Shown here: positions 10,903 through 19,235 of the stretch, piece after piece
Position numbering within the stretch: the first letter of the stretch is position 1
How the letters are laid out: every line of letters starts with the position of its first letter
From: Collinsella aerofaciens
Lineage (GTDB): Bacteria; Actinomycetota; Coriobacteriia; Coriobacteriales; Coriobacteriaceae
Assembly (NCBI RefSeq): GCF_009876115.1
Contig: NZ_WWSY01000010.1
Location: 1 to 64,000, forward strand
Length of the DNA: 64,000 nucleotides
Direction of reading: 5' to 3'
Notes under the pieces: generated by a model
Told to the model about the DNA's origin: nothing
What the model saw: the letters and a program-made list of their open reading frames with translations, nothing else
Databases searched by the model: none
Program-made: the position numbers and the translations under genes

Positions 10903-11709
10903 CTACTCCTCCTCGAGGGCAGCGATGACCTCGTCGGTCATGTCCATGGTGCTGTAAACATCCTGGACGTCGTCAAGCTCCTCAAGACGGTCGATGAGGC
11001 GCTGAACCTTCTTGGCGTCGGCGCCGGAGACCTCGGTCGGGGTGGTCGGGACCATGGTGGTCTCGGAGCCCTTGACCTGGACGCCCTGCTCCTCGAGCGC
11101 CTTGGAGACAGCCATGACCTCGTTGGCAGTAGTCCAGACGATCCACTCCTCGCCGGCATCCTCGTAGTCCTCGCCACCGGCCTCGGCGATGGCCATCATG
11201 AACTCATCCTCGTCACCGGCAGCACCGTTGGCGATCATGGTCTCCTTCTTGGCGTTCTCGTCCAGGATCTCCTTGGCGACGACGATCTGGCCCTTACGCT
11301 CAAACTGGAAGGCGACGGAGCCGGAGGTGCCCAGGTTGCCACCAGCGTGGGAGAAGGCGGAACGGACATCAGCGGCGGTGCGGTTGCGGTTGTCGGTCAG
11401 GCAGTCGACGTAGACGGCGACACCGGCAGGACCGTAGCCCTCGTACACGATGTTCTCGTAGACGGCGGCGTCAGCACCCGAACCAAAAGCCTTGTCGATA
11501 GCGGACTTGATCTTGTCCTTAGGCATGGACTGAGCCTTGGCCTTGGCAACGGCAGCGGCGAGGCTGGCGTTGTTCTCGGGCAGCGGGTCACCGCCGAGAC
11601 GGGCAGCAACGGTGATGTTGCGGCTGAGCTTGGAGAAGAGGGCGGAACGCTTGGCGTCCTGCGCGCCCTTACGATGCTTGGTTGTGGCCCACTTAGAGTG
11701 TCCGGACAT
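10903..11709 (-). CDS. YebC/PmpR-family protein
   Basis: A 268-residue cytosolic protein starting MSGHSKWATTKHRKGAQDAK, the family hallmark. Further motifs are GGDPLPENNASLAAAVAKAK, a conserved YEGYGPAGVAVYVDCLTDNRNRT segment, and the hydrophobic-acidic core FAFSHAGGNLGTSGSVAFQF-like strand. Members were described as DNA-binding regulators (PmpR). More recent work links the family to relief of ribosome stalling at polyproline, which is of interest next to the Pro-rich protein at 6559. It is slightly longer than the usual 245-250 residues. The start is supported by AGGAGAC before the ATG. Transcribed alone with its own terminator. Confidence 0.92.
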   Translation of the reverse strand: MSGHSKWATTKHRKGAQDAKRSALFSKLSRNITVAARLGGDPLPENNASLAAAVAKAKAQSMPKDKIKSAIDKAFGSGADAAVYENIVYEGYGPAGVAVYVDCLTDNRNRTAADVRSAFSHAGGNLGTSGSVAFQFERKGQIVVAKEILDENAKKETMIANGAAGDEDEFMMAIAEAGGEDYEDAGEEWIVWTTANEVMAVSKALEEQGVQVKGSETTMVPTTPTEVSGADAKKVQRLIDRLEELDDVQDVYSTMDMTDEVIAALEEE

Positions 11710-11839
11710 ACGTGTCTCCTATCGGTTTCGACCTAAAGCCCAGCGCAGATGCTCGGGCAATATAAACAAACGTCGTTATGATATACCTACTAGCCTGCGA
11801 GATAAACCCCAAAATGAAGGCGTCGTGATGATGCCCCCT

Positions 11840-11872
11840 TTGGTGCAAAGAAACCTGGCCACAATGCACCAA
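11840..11872 (-). repeat. Hairpin at the stop of the 11874 gene
   Basis: An 8-bp perfect inverted repeat (TTGGTGCA/TGCACCAA) with a 17-base loop begins immediately after the minus-strand TAA stop at 11874-11876. Its position matches that of the dispersed palindromes elsewhere, but arms and apex differ (apex GTGGCCAGGTTTC in gene sense). It probably acts as a terminator or mRNA end stabiliser. Confidence 0.55.
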
Positions 11873-11873
11873 G

Positions 11874-14057
11874 TTAGGACCAGAGGAAGTCGCTGCGGGT
11901 GACGGCGGCGCCGATGGCGAAGGGCATGCAGGCGATGACAGGATACAGGTAGCGCATGTAGGTCGAGCCGTTGCACGGACCAATCAGGCACACGGCGAGC
12001 ACGCCCAACAGCGGTACCCAGATCGCCAGCGCACGCCATGAATGACGACGCAGCAGGTAGACCACCACAGCGATCATGATCCACACATAGGTGGCCGAGC
12101 TCATAGTGAGCGAAATAAACGGGATGCGCTGCACCGCCACACGGTACAGATTGATCAGGTGGTCACACCAGCGCACCACGTTGCTGTCAACCGGATGGAA
12201 GTCGAAATACTTGAGGTTGTCGGGGCGCGCCATGATCTCGGCACTACGCGCCGTGCTGTAGACCCAGGCATCACGCGCGCTCGGATAAAAATAACCATAG
12301 TAGTTATTGATAAGCGCCGAAATATAGCACTCGGGATCCTTCTTAAACATCTGGGCCCATACCTCAAAATAGGCATCGATGTCCTCCTGCGAGGCGTACT
12401 CGTTAAAGCAGTTCTTGACGGCATCGGACTTGTCAGGGTTGTAGCGGCGGCCCAGGTTCTCATACTTGAGCACGCGATCGATCACGGCACGCTCCTCATC
12501 GGTCACCAAGCCGTCGCAAGGAGCCTCCACGATGGTGCCGTCCTCCTTAACCGTGGGGTTGACGCCCGAGTTGAGGCCGTCGTGCTTTTGGACGAAACGA
12601 GCCGTCTGTTGAAACGGAATCGAGAGGATTTCGCGCTTGGAACCAGGCGTGATGTCGTGCGCCGGCATAAAGACCTTGGTGAAGTACATATTAGAGGCAA
12701 GGCAGAGTGCGAGCACCGCGAGGACGCCAACCCAGCGGAAGCGCGGCGTGGCGCATGAGACCGCGGTGCCCGTCTGCTTAGCCGCACGACGGGCGACATG
12801 TACATCCCATGCGCAAAACGCCGCCGCAATCACGCAGGCCGCCAACGGAAAGACCAGACCGCCATTGCGCAAAAACGTGGAACCCATGGCAGCCAGCGCA
12901 AGCAACAGCCAGTCGTGGCGCGCAAAGAGCACGGGCCTCTGTTCGCCCGCACGCTCGGCATTGGCATCACGACGGGGCAAGCCACATGCCACGAGCTTGA
13001 CGGTCTGTACCAGCAGCACCAAAAACGCGTCGGCAAAGAGCACGTCTTTGGTGAGCAACGCCGCGTAGTTAGAGAACATCGGCATAAACGCAAAGAACAG
13101 CAGGATCGCACCGCGAACCGGCAGGCTCACGCCCAGTTTGCGCAGCGACGAAATGGAATAGGCCATGCAGGCAGCCGTGATGACAAATTGAGCGCAGGTA
13201 TAGATGATGAGGCCCGCGTTAGCGCTGTTGAACAGCGAAAGCCCCAGTTGAACGCACGAGCCGATAATGGCCGTGTGCACTACGGGATGATGCCCGTTGA
13301 GCAGCACGTTGGGGTTGAGTAGGCGCAGGTAGTCGCTCGTGCCGTTGGGATAGTTGAACCACTGGCGAATCTGCGCACCCGTATCTCCCATAAAAAGGCC
13401 GGGCAGCGAAGCGATGAGCGTGGGCGCCCAGGCGATCATAAGCACCAGGAAGGGCCCGGCAAAGGGATGGACCGAGAGCACGGCGTGAGCCACACGCCAT
13501 ATGCGGCCAAAGTGCGCCTCGGAAAACGGGATGCGTCGGGAGCTCAGCCAATCCAGACACTCAAAAGCCAGATAGAAGGCCACGATCGCTAGGAGCATCC
13601 AGCCCGCGCCGCCAATCCAGGCGCAGATGATGCGGGCCTTGTCGCCAAGAACAATCTCGGCCGAGTCGGTGAGGTCGTAGCTGCGGCCGAACACCATGCA
13701 GATGGCGAAAAACAGCGACGGCAGAATGATCGATGGACGCCAGGTGTCGCCACGGCCAAAGAACACGTAGCGAAACGGCAGCGTGAGCAGGCAGGCAAGC
13801 GCAAGCAGCATGACCGCGTCGGTATGGCCGGCAAACGAGAGGAGCACCTCGTAGCACACGTACAGCATGCCCGAGGCTTTGGGGTCAATCGCCAAGACTG
13901 CGTTGCTCGACACCGGGGCGGGATCGATGGAAAACGCCGTGGTCGCCAACAGCGCGAGCAGAAATGCGATGAGCGTCTGCTTGGCGGGGTAGCGCTTAAA
14001 CCAGACGATGCGGGCCGCGTCGCGCGCAGCCGTTGTGGAGAGATCGGAATCCTTCAC
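11874..14057 (-). CDS. Large polytopic membrane protein (DUF6020-like)
   Basis: A 727-residue integral membrane protein with about 14 hydrophobic segments and a large extracytoplasmic loop (about residues 470-640, including QTARFVQKHDGLNSGVNPTV). I recognise it as similar to the DUF6020 group of predicted glycan- or glycosyltransferase-like membrane proteins, by the motif GDTGAQIRQWFNYPNGTSDY and the general layout. A short conserved HHPVVHTAIIGSCVQLG stretch follows. The biochemical role is unknown; a function in surface polysaccharide synthesis is only a guess. The start is a GTG (MKDSDLS) with AAAGG about 10 bases upstream. A dispersed palindrome (R2) lies 19 bases upstream of the start. 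Confidence 0.75.
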   Translation of the reverse strand: MKDSDLSTTAARDAARIVWFKRYPAKQTLIAFLLALLATTAFSIDPAPVSSNAVLAIDPKASGMLYVCYEVLLSFAGHTDAVMLLALACLLTLPFRYVFFGRGDTWRPSIILPSLFFAICMVFGRSYDLTDSAEIVLGDKARIICAWIGGAGWMLLAIVAFYLAFECLDWLSSRRIPFSEAHFGRIWRVAHAVLSVHPFAGPFLVLMIAWAPTLIASLPGLFMGDTGAQIRQWFNYPNGTSDYLRLLNPNVLLNGHHPVVHTAIIGSCVQLGLSLFNSANAGLIIYTCAQFVITAACMAYSISSLRKLGVSLPVRGAILLFFAFMPMFSNYAALLTKDVLFADAFLVLLVQTVKLVACGLPRRDANAERAGEQRPVLFARHDWLLLALAAMGSTFLRNGGLVFPLAACVIAAAFCAWDVHVARRAAKQTGTAVSCATPRFRWVGVLAVLALCLASNMYFTKVFMPAHDITPGSKREILSIPFQQTARFVQKHDGLNSGVNPTVKEDGTIVEAPCDGLVTDEERAVIDRVLKYENLGRRYNPDKSDAVKNCFNEYASQEDIDAYFEVWAQMFKKDPECYISALINNYYGYFYPSARDAWVYSTARSAEIMARPDNLKYFDFHPVDSNVVRWCDHLINLYRVAVQRIPFISLTMSSATYVWIMIAVVVYLLRRHSWRALAIWVPLLGVLAVCLIGPCNGSTYMRYLYPVIACMPFAIGAAVTRSDFLWS

Positions 14058-14076
14058 AGTCCGAAAGCCTTTCTAG

Positions 14077-14124
14077 AAACCTGCCAAAAAGGGACAGGTT
14101 TATTTTGGCAGGTTTTATCTGGGG
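14077..14124 (+). repeat. Dispersed palindrome R2, upstream of the 14057 start
   Basis: Full copy with perfect 10-bp arms (CCTGCCAAAA/TTTTGGCAGG), apex AGGGACAGG and trailing TTTTATCTGGG on the plus strand. No plus-strand gene ends here, so it cannot be a gene terminator in this orientation. It lies 19 bases before the GTG start of the minus-strand gene. Confidence 0.85.
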
Positions 14125-14156
14125 AAACGTTACGGTTCTGTCATCATTGCCCAGCA

Positions 14157-14204
14157 AACCACCACAAAGGTGCCTGCCCCCTTTGTGGTCGTATGTGGTG
14201 GTTA
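14157..14204 (-). repeat. Palindrome R8 at the lgt stop
   Basis: A related element with different arms. Read from the TAA of lgt: nested arms AACCACCACA and CCACAAAGG, apex GGGGGCAGG, then CACCTTTGTGGTGGTT. The same CACCTTTGTGG half recurs in the element at 40131-40172. It probably works as the 3' end structure of lgt. Confidence 0.7.
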
Positions 14205-15023
14205 AGCGTCGAGGTAGATGCGCTGGGGGCGATTGCGGTGTCGGGCGAAGATGATGAGCGCCAGGCCCGCAATAACGAGCGGAAGGCTCAGCAGCTGACC
14301 CATCGTGATGACGCCGCCCAGCAGATAGCCAAGCTGGGCGTCGGGCACGCGCACGAACTCGACGAGGAAGCGGACGATGCCGTAACCCATCACAAACACG
14401 CCCATAAACGTGCCCTGGGGCAGCAGCGGCTTTTTGCGGCTGAGCACCTGCAGAATGCAAAAAAGCACGATGCCCTCAAGAAATGCCTCGTAGAGCTGGG
14501 AGGGGTGACGCGGCATATCGCCCGCAGTCCCGCCAAAGACCACACCCCAGGGCAGATCGGTCGGCTTGCCCCACAGCTCACCGTTGACAAAGTTGGCACA
14601 ACGGCCCAGGCACAGGGCCAGCGGCGCGCCTATGACGGCAAGGTCTGCCAAAGTCCATGCGTCGAGCTTATACATGCGGCACACGATGTTGCCGCCGATA
14701 ATGCCGCCGACCAGGCCACCGTGGAAGCTCATGCCGCCTTCGTTGGTGGCAAAGATCTCGAGCGGATGTGCCCAGTAGTAGCCGTCGCCGTAAAAGATGA
14801 CGTAGAACAGGCGGGCGCCGATGATAAGGCCAAAGACCACACCGACCACGACGCTCGTCAGGTCGTCAATCGTGATGTTAAAGCCCCAGCGACGCTGCGT
14901 GCGATACATAACGACCGCCGTGAGCAGAGCTCCGACCACATAGGCCAGACCATACCAGTAAATCGTGATGGGCCCCGCCGAAATCGCGACGGGATCAAGC
15001 ATATGGTAGAAGTCGTTGAGCAT
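14202..15023 (-). CDS. lgt: Prolipoprotein diacylglyceryl transferase
   Basis: A 273-residue integral membrane enzyme that transfers diacylglycerol from phosphatidylglycerol to the lipobox cysteine of prelipoproteins. The signature ALCLGRCANFVNGELWG is present near residue 130 (Arg and Asn/Glu of the Lgt signature). GGMSFHGGLVGG near residue 90 contains the essential His-Gly region, and about seven hydrophobic segments are visible. The ATG at 15023 (MLNDFYHMLDP) is chosen because GGAGGG lies 5 bases upstream; the frame is open nine codons further. Substrates include the lipoprotein at 40281. Its stop is formed at the edge of palindrome R8. Confidence 0.95.
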   Translation of the reverse strand: MLNDFYHMLDPVAISAGPITIYWYGLAYVVGALLTAVVMYRTQRRWGFNITIDDLTSVVVGVVFGLIIGARLFYVIFYGDGYYWAHPLEIFATNEGGMSFHGGLVGGIIGGNIVCRMYKLDAWTLADLAVIGAPLALCLGRCANFVNGELWGKPTDLPWGVVFGGTAGDMPRHPSQLYEAFLEGIVLFCILQVLSRKKPLLPQGTFMGVFVMGYGIVRFLVEFVRVPDAQLGYLLGGVITMGQLLSLPLVIAGLALIIFARHRNRPQRIYLDA

Positions 15024-15050
15024 GTCGACCCTCCTACTCCCTACATACAA

Positions 15051-15083
15051 ATGCGGCCGCGGGCCTTACGCTCGCAGCCGCAT
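15051..15083 (-). terminator. Probable terminator of the NifU-like gene
   Basis: A 7-bp stem (ATGCGGC/GCCGCAT) with a 19-base loop, followed on the minus strand by TTGTATG. It is weak and lies between the nifU-like stop and the lgt ribosome-binding site. Confidence 0.4.
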
Positions 15084-15132
15084 ATTTGGGCGTAACGTCT
15101 ATGCGGAGTATGCCGTCCGCAGCTTTCGCATC

Positions 15133-15411
15133 TTAGAACGGCGCGTACTCGTCGTACAGGTCGTCGGTCTCGCCGGAGGCATTGACCTGCTCGACACGGG
15201 TAACGCCGGGCACATGCTCCTTCAGGATGCGCTCGATACCCATGGACAGGGTCAGCGAGCTCATGGGGCAGCCGGCGCAAGCGCCCTGCAGCTCCAGTTT
15301 GACGACGCCCTCGTCGTCAACGCCCACATACTCCATATCGCCGCCGTCGGCCTGCAGGTTGGGGCGAATCTCTTCAAGAACCTTCTTAAGCAGCTCTTCG
15401 TTAACAGCCAC
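15133..15411 (-). CDS. NifU-like iron-sulfur cluster scaffold domain protein
   Basis: A 92-residue protein consisting only of the NifU C-terminal domain (Nfu type). IRPNLQADGGDMEYVGVDDE and the cluster-binding LQGACAGCPMSSLTLSMGIE (CxxC near residues 45-48) are typical. It probably carries a 4Fe-4S cluster to target enzymes such as the radical SAM protein at 48209 or the activase at 25502. The start is a GTG at 15411 with AAGGAG six bases upstream. Confidence 0.93.
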   Translation of the reverse strand: MAVNEELLKKVLEEIRPNLQADGGDMEYVGVDDEGVVKLELQGACAGCPMSSLTLSMGIERILKEHVPGVTRVEQVNASGETDDLYDEYAPF

Positions 15412-15583
15412 AGGGGCTCCTTTCTCACAATTACGCGGGCGCGCCCGCGGACAGAAGCTATGTTACTACAGCCGTGTACCCGCTCACGAGCCGTCCATGC
15501 GCGCAGACGCGACTTTCACGAGTAGTCAATTTGGGACGGGGCTCTTTTGGCTGCCTTTTGTTGCCAGCTGGCGTTGCCACGCG

Positions 15584-16108
15584 CTACTGCTGAGCCTGCC
15601 CCTCGGTGCCGATGTGAACATCGACGATAACCTGGCGGTAGCTGATGCCGCAGGAGTCGAGGATGCGGCGGCTGATGCGTCCGTCATCGGTGTCGGCGTA
15701 CTTGTTGTCCAGGTAGACAACCTCGCCCACGCCCACCTGCGCCAAAATCTTGGCGCAGTCGTGGCACGGGAACAGCGTGACGTAGACCGTGGAACCCTCA
15801 AGATCTTTGAGCGAGCCACGGTAGTTGAGCACGGCGTTTGCCTCGGCATGCACCACGTAGTTGTGCTTGTCCTGCAACGGGTCGTCGCTCGTGCCCCACG
15901 GGAAAAAGTCGTCGTTGAGCGCCGAGGGCGTACCGTTGTAGCCCACCGAAAGGATGCGGTGGTTGGTGCTGGCGATGCACGCGCCCACCTGCGTGTTGGG
16001 GTCCTTACTGCGGCGCTGCGCGGCGATGGCCACGCTCATAAAGAACTCGTCCCAGCTAATGACGTCCAGGCGCTTGCCTGACGAAGTTTGATGAAGATCG
16101 TCCGACAT
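15584..16108 (-). CDS. dCMP deaminase (ComEB-like cytidine/deoxycytidylate deaminase)
   Basis: A 174-residue zinc enzyme that deaminates dCMP to dUMP for dTMP synthesis. Zinc-site motifs are VVHAEANAVLNY (His and catalytic Glu, near residue 87) and TLFPCHDCAKIL (PCxxC, near residue 114). SKDPNTQVGACIAS and SVGYNGTPS are conserved substrate-side motifs. The ATG at 16108 has GGAGGTG eight bases upstream and is preferred over the one at 16144. A GGGACGGGG-containing palindromic fragment lies about 50 bases past the stop. Confidence 0.92.
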   Translation of the reverse strand: MSDDLHQTSSGKRLDVISWDEFFMSVAIAAQRRSKDPNTQVGACIASTNHRILSVGYNGTPSALNDDFFPWGTSDDPLQDKHNYVVHAEANAVLNYRGSLKDLEGSTVYVTLFPCHDCAKILAQVGVGEVVYLDNKYADTDDGRISRRILDSCGISYRQVIVDVHIGTEGQAQQ

Positions 16109-16152
16109 GGCAGACACCTCCGTAATCGCAATAGTTTGACCCATTGTAGCAG

Positions 16153-16196
16153 GTGAAAGGTGGGGGCGTTTGTCCCACCGGCGCCCTCACCTTTAC
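16153..16196 (-). terminator. Hairpin terminator overlapping the coaX stop
   Basis: An imperfect 15-bp stem (GTAAAGGTGAGGGCG with CGCCCCCACCTTTCAC on the minus strand) whose apex reads GTGGGACAAA. The TAA stop of coaX (16193-16195) is part of the first arm. It belongs to the group of stop-linked palindromes with a GGGAC core. Confidence 0.65.
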
Positions 16197-17044
16197 ACGC
16201 GGCGGGGCTTTTGATTGATGCGGTAGAGCTCGGCGAGACCCCGCAACGTCAGCGCGTCGTCGACCGTCAGACTGTGACCGACCAGCGACGCGAGTGCCTC
16301 GGCATCGTCGCCGGTAATGACGATGGGCACGTCGCCCTCCCCCGCGGCCTTGGTCGCGCGCATCTCGGCAAGCACCATGTCGAGCATGCCGTCGATGCGG
16401 GCTACCTCGCCCAAGACCACGCCCGAGCGCATGGCCTCGCGCGTGTTGCGGCCGATGACGTGTGTCGGCGCCGAGGGCTCAACCTGGGGTAGGCGCGCCG
16501 CAGCGGCCGAGAGCGAGCGGGCGCCGAGCGCCAGACCCGGCGCGATAACGCCGCCGACAAAGGTTCCGTGCGTATCGATGACCTCGATATTGGTCGTGGT
16601 GCCTAGATCGATCACAATGCACGGCGAGCCGTAGACGGCGCGCGCCGCCACGGCATCGGCGATGCGGTCGGGGCCGATCTCGGCCGGATCGTCGTAGTGC
16701 ACGGGCATGCCGGTCTTGAGGCCCGGCCCCACGGTGAGCACGCGCCCCGTACAAGTGCGGGAAAGCGCCGTCTTCCACGGGCGCTCGAGCGCCGGCACCA
16801 CGCAACTCAGCACTGCGGCTGCGGGCACAAGCGCACCCGGCATGCCCGCATCGGCCGCCAGTGCGGCCATGACCTGCACGAGACGCATGCGCGCCTCGTC
16901 TGCCGTGATGCTCGACGGCGTAGTGATCTCGCACGTCGCAAGCGGACATTCCTGCGCCGCGGCCGAATCCTCGGCAAACAGGCCAAAGCGAATGAACGTG
17001 TTGCCCACGTCGACCGTCAATATATATGCGCACCCATTAAGCAT
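16193..17044 (-). CDS. coaX: Type III pantothenate kinase
   Basis: A 283-residue enzyme of the ASKHA fold that phosphorylates pantothenate in the first step of coenzyme A synthesis, K+-dependent and not inhibited by CoA. Motifs are ILTVDVGNTFIRFGLF (phosphate-1), VGPGLKTGMPVHYDDPAEIG with GPDRIADAVAA (residues near 122-130), CIVIDLGTTTNIEVID (phosphate-2) and GGVIAPGLALGARSLS. The motif DLGTTTN deviates slightly from the common DFGTAT. The start at 17044 follows AAAGGAGCG. CoA supply fits the CoA-ester activase elsewhere in the window, but that is loose context. Confidence 0.95.
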   Translation of the reverse strand: MLNGCAYILTVDVGNTFIRFGLFAEDSAAAQECPLATCEITTPSSITADEARMRLVQVMAALAADAGMPGALVPAAAVLSCVVPALERPWKTALSRTCTGRVLTVGPGLKTGMPVHYDDPAEIGPDRIADAVAARAVYGSPCIVIDLGTTTNIEVIDTHGTFVGGVIAPGLALGARSLSAAAARLPQVEPSAPTHVIGRNTREAMRSGVVLGEVARIDGMLDMVLAEMRATKAAGEGDVPIVITGDDAEALASLVGHSLTVDDALTLRGLAELYRINQKPRRV

Positions 17045-17081
17045 CGTCGGCGCTCCTTTCGTCTGCCCAGCAGTATATCCC

Positions 17082-17159
17082 GATGATTGTTCTGGGACGG
17101 GGATTTAAAAATCATCAGGTACGCAATGATTTTTAAATCCCCGTCCCAGAACAATCATC
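17082..17159. repeat. Perfect 34-bp inverted repeat with 10-base loop
   Basis: Arms 17082-17115 and 17126-17159 are exact reverse complements over 34 bases (arm begins GATGATTGTTCTGGGACGG). It lies between two divergent genes, coaX and the OPT transporter, so it is not at a gene end. A half-like fragment, AAAAAGCCCCGTCC, follows at about 17185-17198. It carries the GGGACGGGG variant of the core seen in other palindromes. Confidence 0.85.
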
Positions 17160-17332
17160 CTTTGGCCGAGCCTGGGTCAGCTAAAAAGCCCCGTCCTAAA
17201 TGAGCTGCCTTACGGCTATACTGGTGCGCGGTCGTTTGCGAGCTCACGCGGCGGCCCTTGGTAACCCGACTTCCCGCGCCGTATCCGTAACGGCGCTCCC
17301 GGGGGAAGCGGATATACGCAAAGGAGTTTTAT

Positions 17333-19036
17333 ATGAGCAATCCCTCGAACCGCGCCTCGATGCGCGGGCAACTCACGCTGCGCGGCGTCGTCATCGGCGT
17401 CCTTGGCTGCGTGATCATCACGGCAAGCTCGGCCTACACCGCCCTCAAGATGGGCGCACTCCCCTGGCCGATCGTCTTTGCTGCCGTCATCTCGCTGTTC
17501 TTCCTCAAACTCATGGGCAACGCCAGCCTCAACGAGGCAAACGTCACCCACACCATCATGTCCGCAGGCGCCATGGTCGCCGGCGGTCTGGCGTTTACCA
17601 TCCCGGGCGCCTGGATGCTGGGCTATGCCGACCAGATTAGCTGGCTCGACATGTTTATCGTGGCACTCGCCGGCACTATCCTGGGTCTGCTGGCCACCGC
17701 GCTCATCCACCGTCACTTTATCGTGGACGCCGCGCTTGAGTTCCCCACCGGCAACGCCGCAGCTCAGACCTTGCGCGCAACCGAGGCTGGCGGCAAAACC
17801 GGCAAGCAGCTCTTTGGTTCCATGGCCATCGCCGGCATCTATAGCGTGCTGCGCGACGCCCTGGGCGTGGTGCCCGGCATGCTCTGCACGCTCAATATTC
17901 CCGGCGTGACCTTTGGCATCTACAACTCGCCCATGCTGCTCTCCGTCGGCTTCCTCGTGGGCTTCGCCCCGGTCGCCTTCTGGTTTGCCGGTGCCCTGCT
18001 AGGCAACTTTGGCATCATTGTGGGCGGCACCGCTGCCGGTCTGTTCGACGTTGTGACCGCGCAGGGCATCGTCAAGTCCTTGGGTATGGGCCTCATGATG
18101 GGCTTTGGCGTCGCCGTCGTCCTCAAGGACATCCTGCCGCAGGTCGCCGGTATCGTCCGCGGCCTCGCCGCCGACAGCTCCACCGACACCGACGAGCAGT
18201 CGCTCATCTCGGGCTCCCTCAAGCTCGACGCCGGTATCATCGGCCTGGGCGCTGCCGCCATCGCCGTGATCATCGCCATCGTGCTTGACCTTGGCCCCGT
18301 TCCGGCCGTCATCGTGACGCTGTTCACCTTTGTCACCACCATCATGAGCGCGCAGAGCTGCGGCCAGACGGGCATCGACCCCATGGAGATCTTCGGCCTC
18401 ATCGTCATGCTCATCGTGGCAGCCTTCGCACAGATCGCTCAGGTCAAACTGTTCTTTATCGCCGGCATCGTGGCCGTGGCGTGCGGCCTTGCGGGCGACG
18501 TCATGAACGACTTTAAAGCCGGCGCCGTGCTGGGCACCAACCCGCGTGCACAGTGGATCGGCCAGGCCATCGGCGGCATCGTGGGCGCCCTGGTCGCCGC
18601 AGCCGTCATGGTCGCGCTCGTCACCGCCTATGGCCCGGACGCCTTTGGCCCCGACAAGAGCTTTGTTGCCGCGCAGGCAAGCGTTGTCGCCACCATGGTC
18701 TCGGGCATCCCGAGCGTGCCGTGGTTCGTTGGCGGCTTTATCGCCGGCATCGTCATGTACTGGCTCGGCATTCCGGCCATGATGATCGGCCTGGGCGTGT
18801 ACCTGCCGTTCTACATGTCACTCACGGCATTCCTGGGCTCCTGCGTCAAGCTCGCCTACGACAAGTGGTCCGCCCACCGCGACGCCACCGCTGGTCTTTC
18901 TGACGAGGAAAAGGCCGCCAAGGACGCCGCCTTCCAGGAACAGGGCTTGGTTGTCGCCAGCGGCCTGCTCGGCGGCGAGTCCATCGTCGGCGTTATCCTG
19001 GCGTTTGTCTCCGTGGGCTTAAGCCTGCTGGGCTAA
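17333..19036 (+). CDS. OPT-family oligopeptide/metal-chelate transporter
   Basis: A 567-residue integral membrane protein with about 14 hydrophobic segments, within the size range of bacterial OPT proteins. Typical features are the N-terminal LRGVVIGVLGCVIITASSAY, the NEANVTHTIMSAGAMVAGG stretch, LEFPTGNAAAQTLRA, and the late GIPAMMIGLGVYLPFYMSL followed by a soluble charged loop and EQGLVVASGLLGGESIVGV. OPT proteins import small peptides or metal chelates using the proton gradient; the substrate here cannot be told. The ATG has AAAGGAG upstream. It is a single-gene unit with a strong terminator. Confidence 0.9.
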   Translation: MSNPSNRASMRGQLTLRGVVIGVLGCVIITASSAYTALKMGALPWPIVFAAVISLFFLKLMGNASLNEANVTHTIMSAGAMVAGGLAFTIPGAWMLGYADQISWLDMFIVALAGTILGLLATALIHRHFIVDAALEFPTGNAAAQTLRATEAGGKTGKQLFGSMAIAGIYSVLRDALGVVPGMLCTLNIPGVTFGIYNSPMLLSVGFLVGFAPVAFWFAGALLGNFGIIVGGTAAGLFDVVTAQGIVKSLGMGLMMGFGVAVVLKDILPQVAGIVRGLAADSSTDTDEQSLISGSLKLDAGIIGLGAAAIAVIIAIVLDLGPVPAVIVTLFTFVTTIMSAQSCGQTGIDPMEIFGLIVMLIVAAFAQIAQVKLFFIAGIVAVACGLAGDVMNDFKAGAVLGTNPRAQWIGQAIGGIVGALVAAAVMVALVTAYGPDAFGPDKSFVAAQASVVATMVSGIPSVPWFVGGFIAGIVMYWLGIPAMMIGLGVYLPFYMSLTAFLGSCVKLAYDKWSAHRDATAGLSDEEKAAKDAAFQEQGLVVASGLLGGESIVGVILAFVSVGLSLLG

Positions 19037-19077
19037 GCTGAGCAGCTGCTCGACGGCAACCATATTGCCTACGACTT

Positions 19078-19112
19078 GCCCGGTCGGTAGCTTTTGCGGC
19101 TGCCGACCGGGC
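19078..19112 (+). terminator. Terminator of the OPT gene
   Basis: A 14-bp stem with one mismatch (GCCCGGTCGGTAGC/GCTGCCGACCGGGC), a 7-base loop and a run of five T at 19113-19117, 41 bases past the stop. Confidence 0.9.
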
Positions 19113-19132
19113 TTTTTATACCAACGCAAAGA

Positions 19133-19169
19133 AAGGCCGGCGCGCTGCATTTAACAGCGCGCCGGCCTT
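19133..19169 (-). terminator. Terminator of the surface-protein gene
   Basis: A 15-bp perfect stem (AAGGCCGGCGCGCTG/CAGCGCGCCGGCCTT) with a 7-base loop. On the minus strand it is followed by TCTTTGC. Confidence 0.8.
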
Positions 19170-19235
19170 ATCGTTTGGCTAACGAGACGGTCCCGTTATG
19201 AATTGAAGTTCGTTGCAGAAACTACGCTCGAAACG

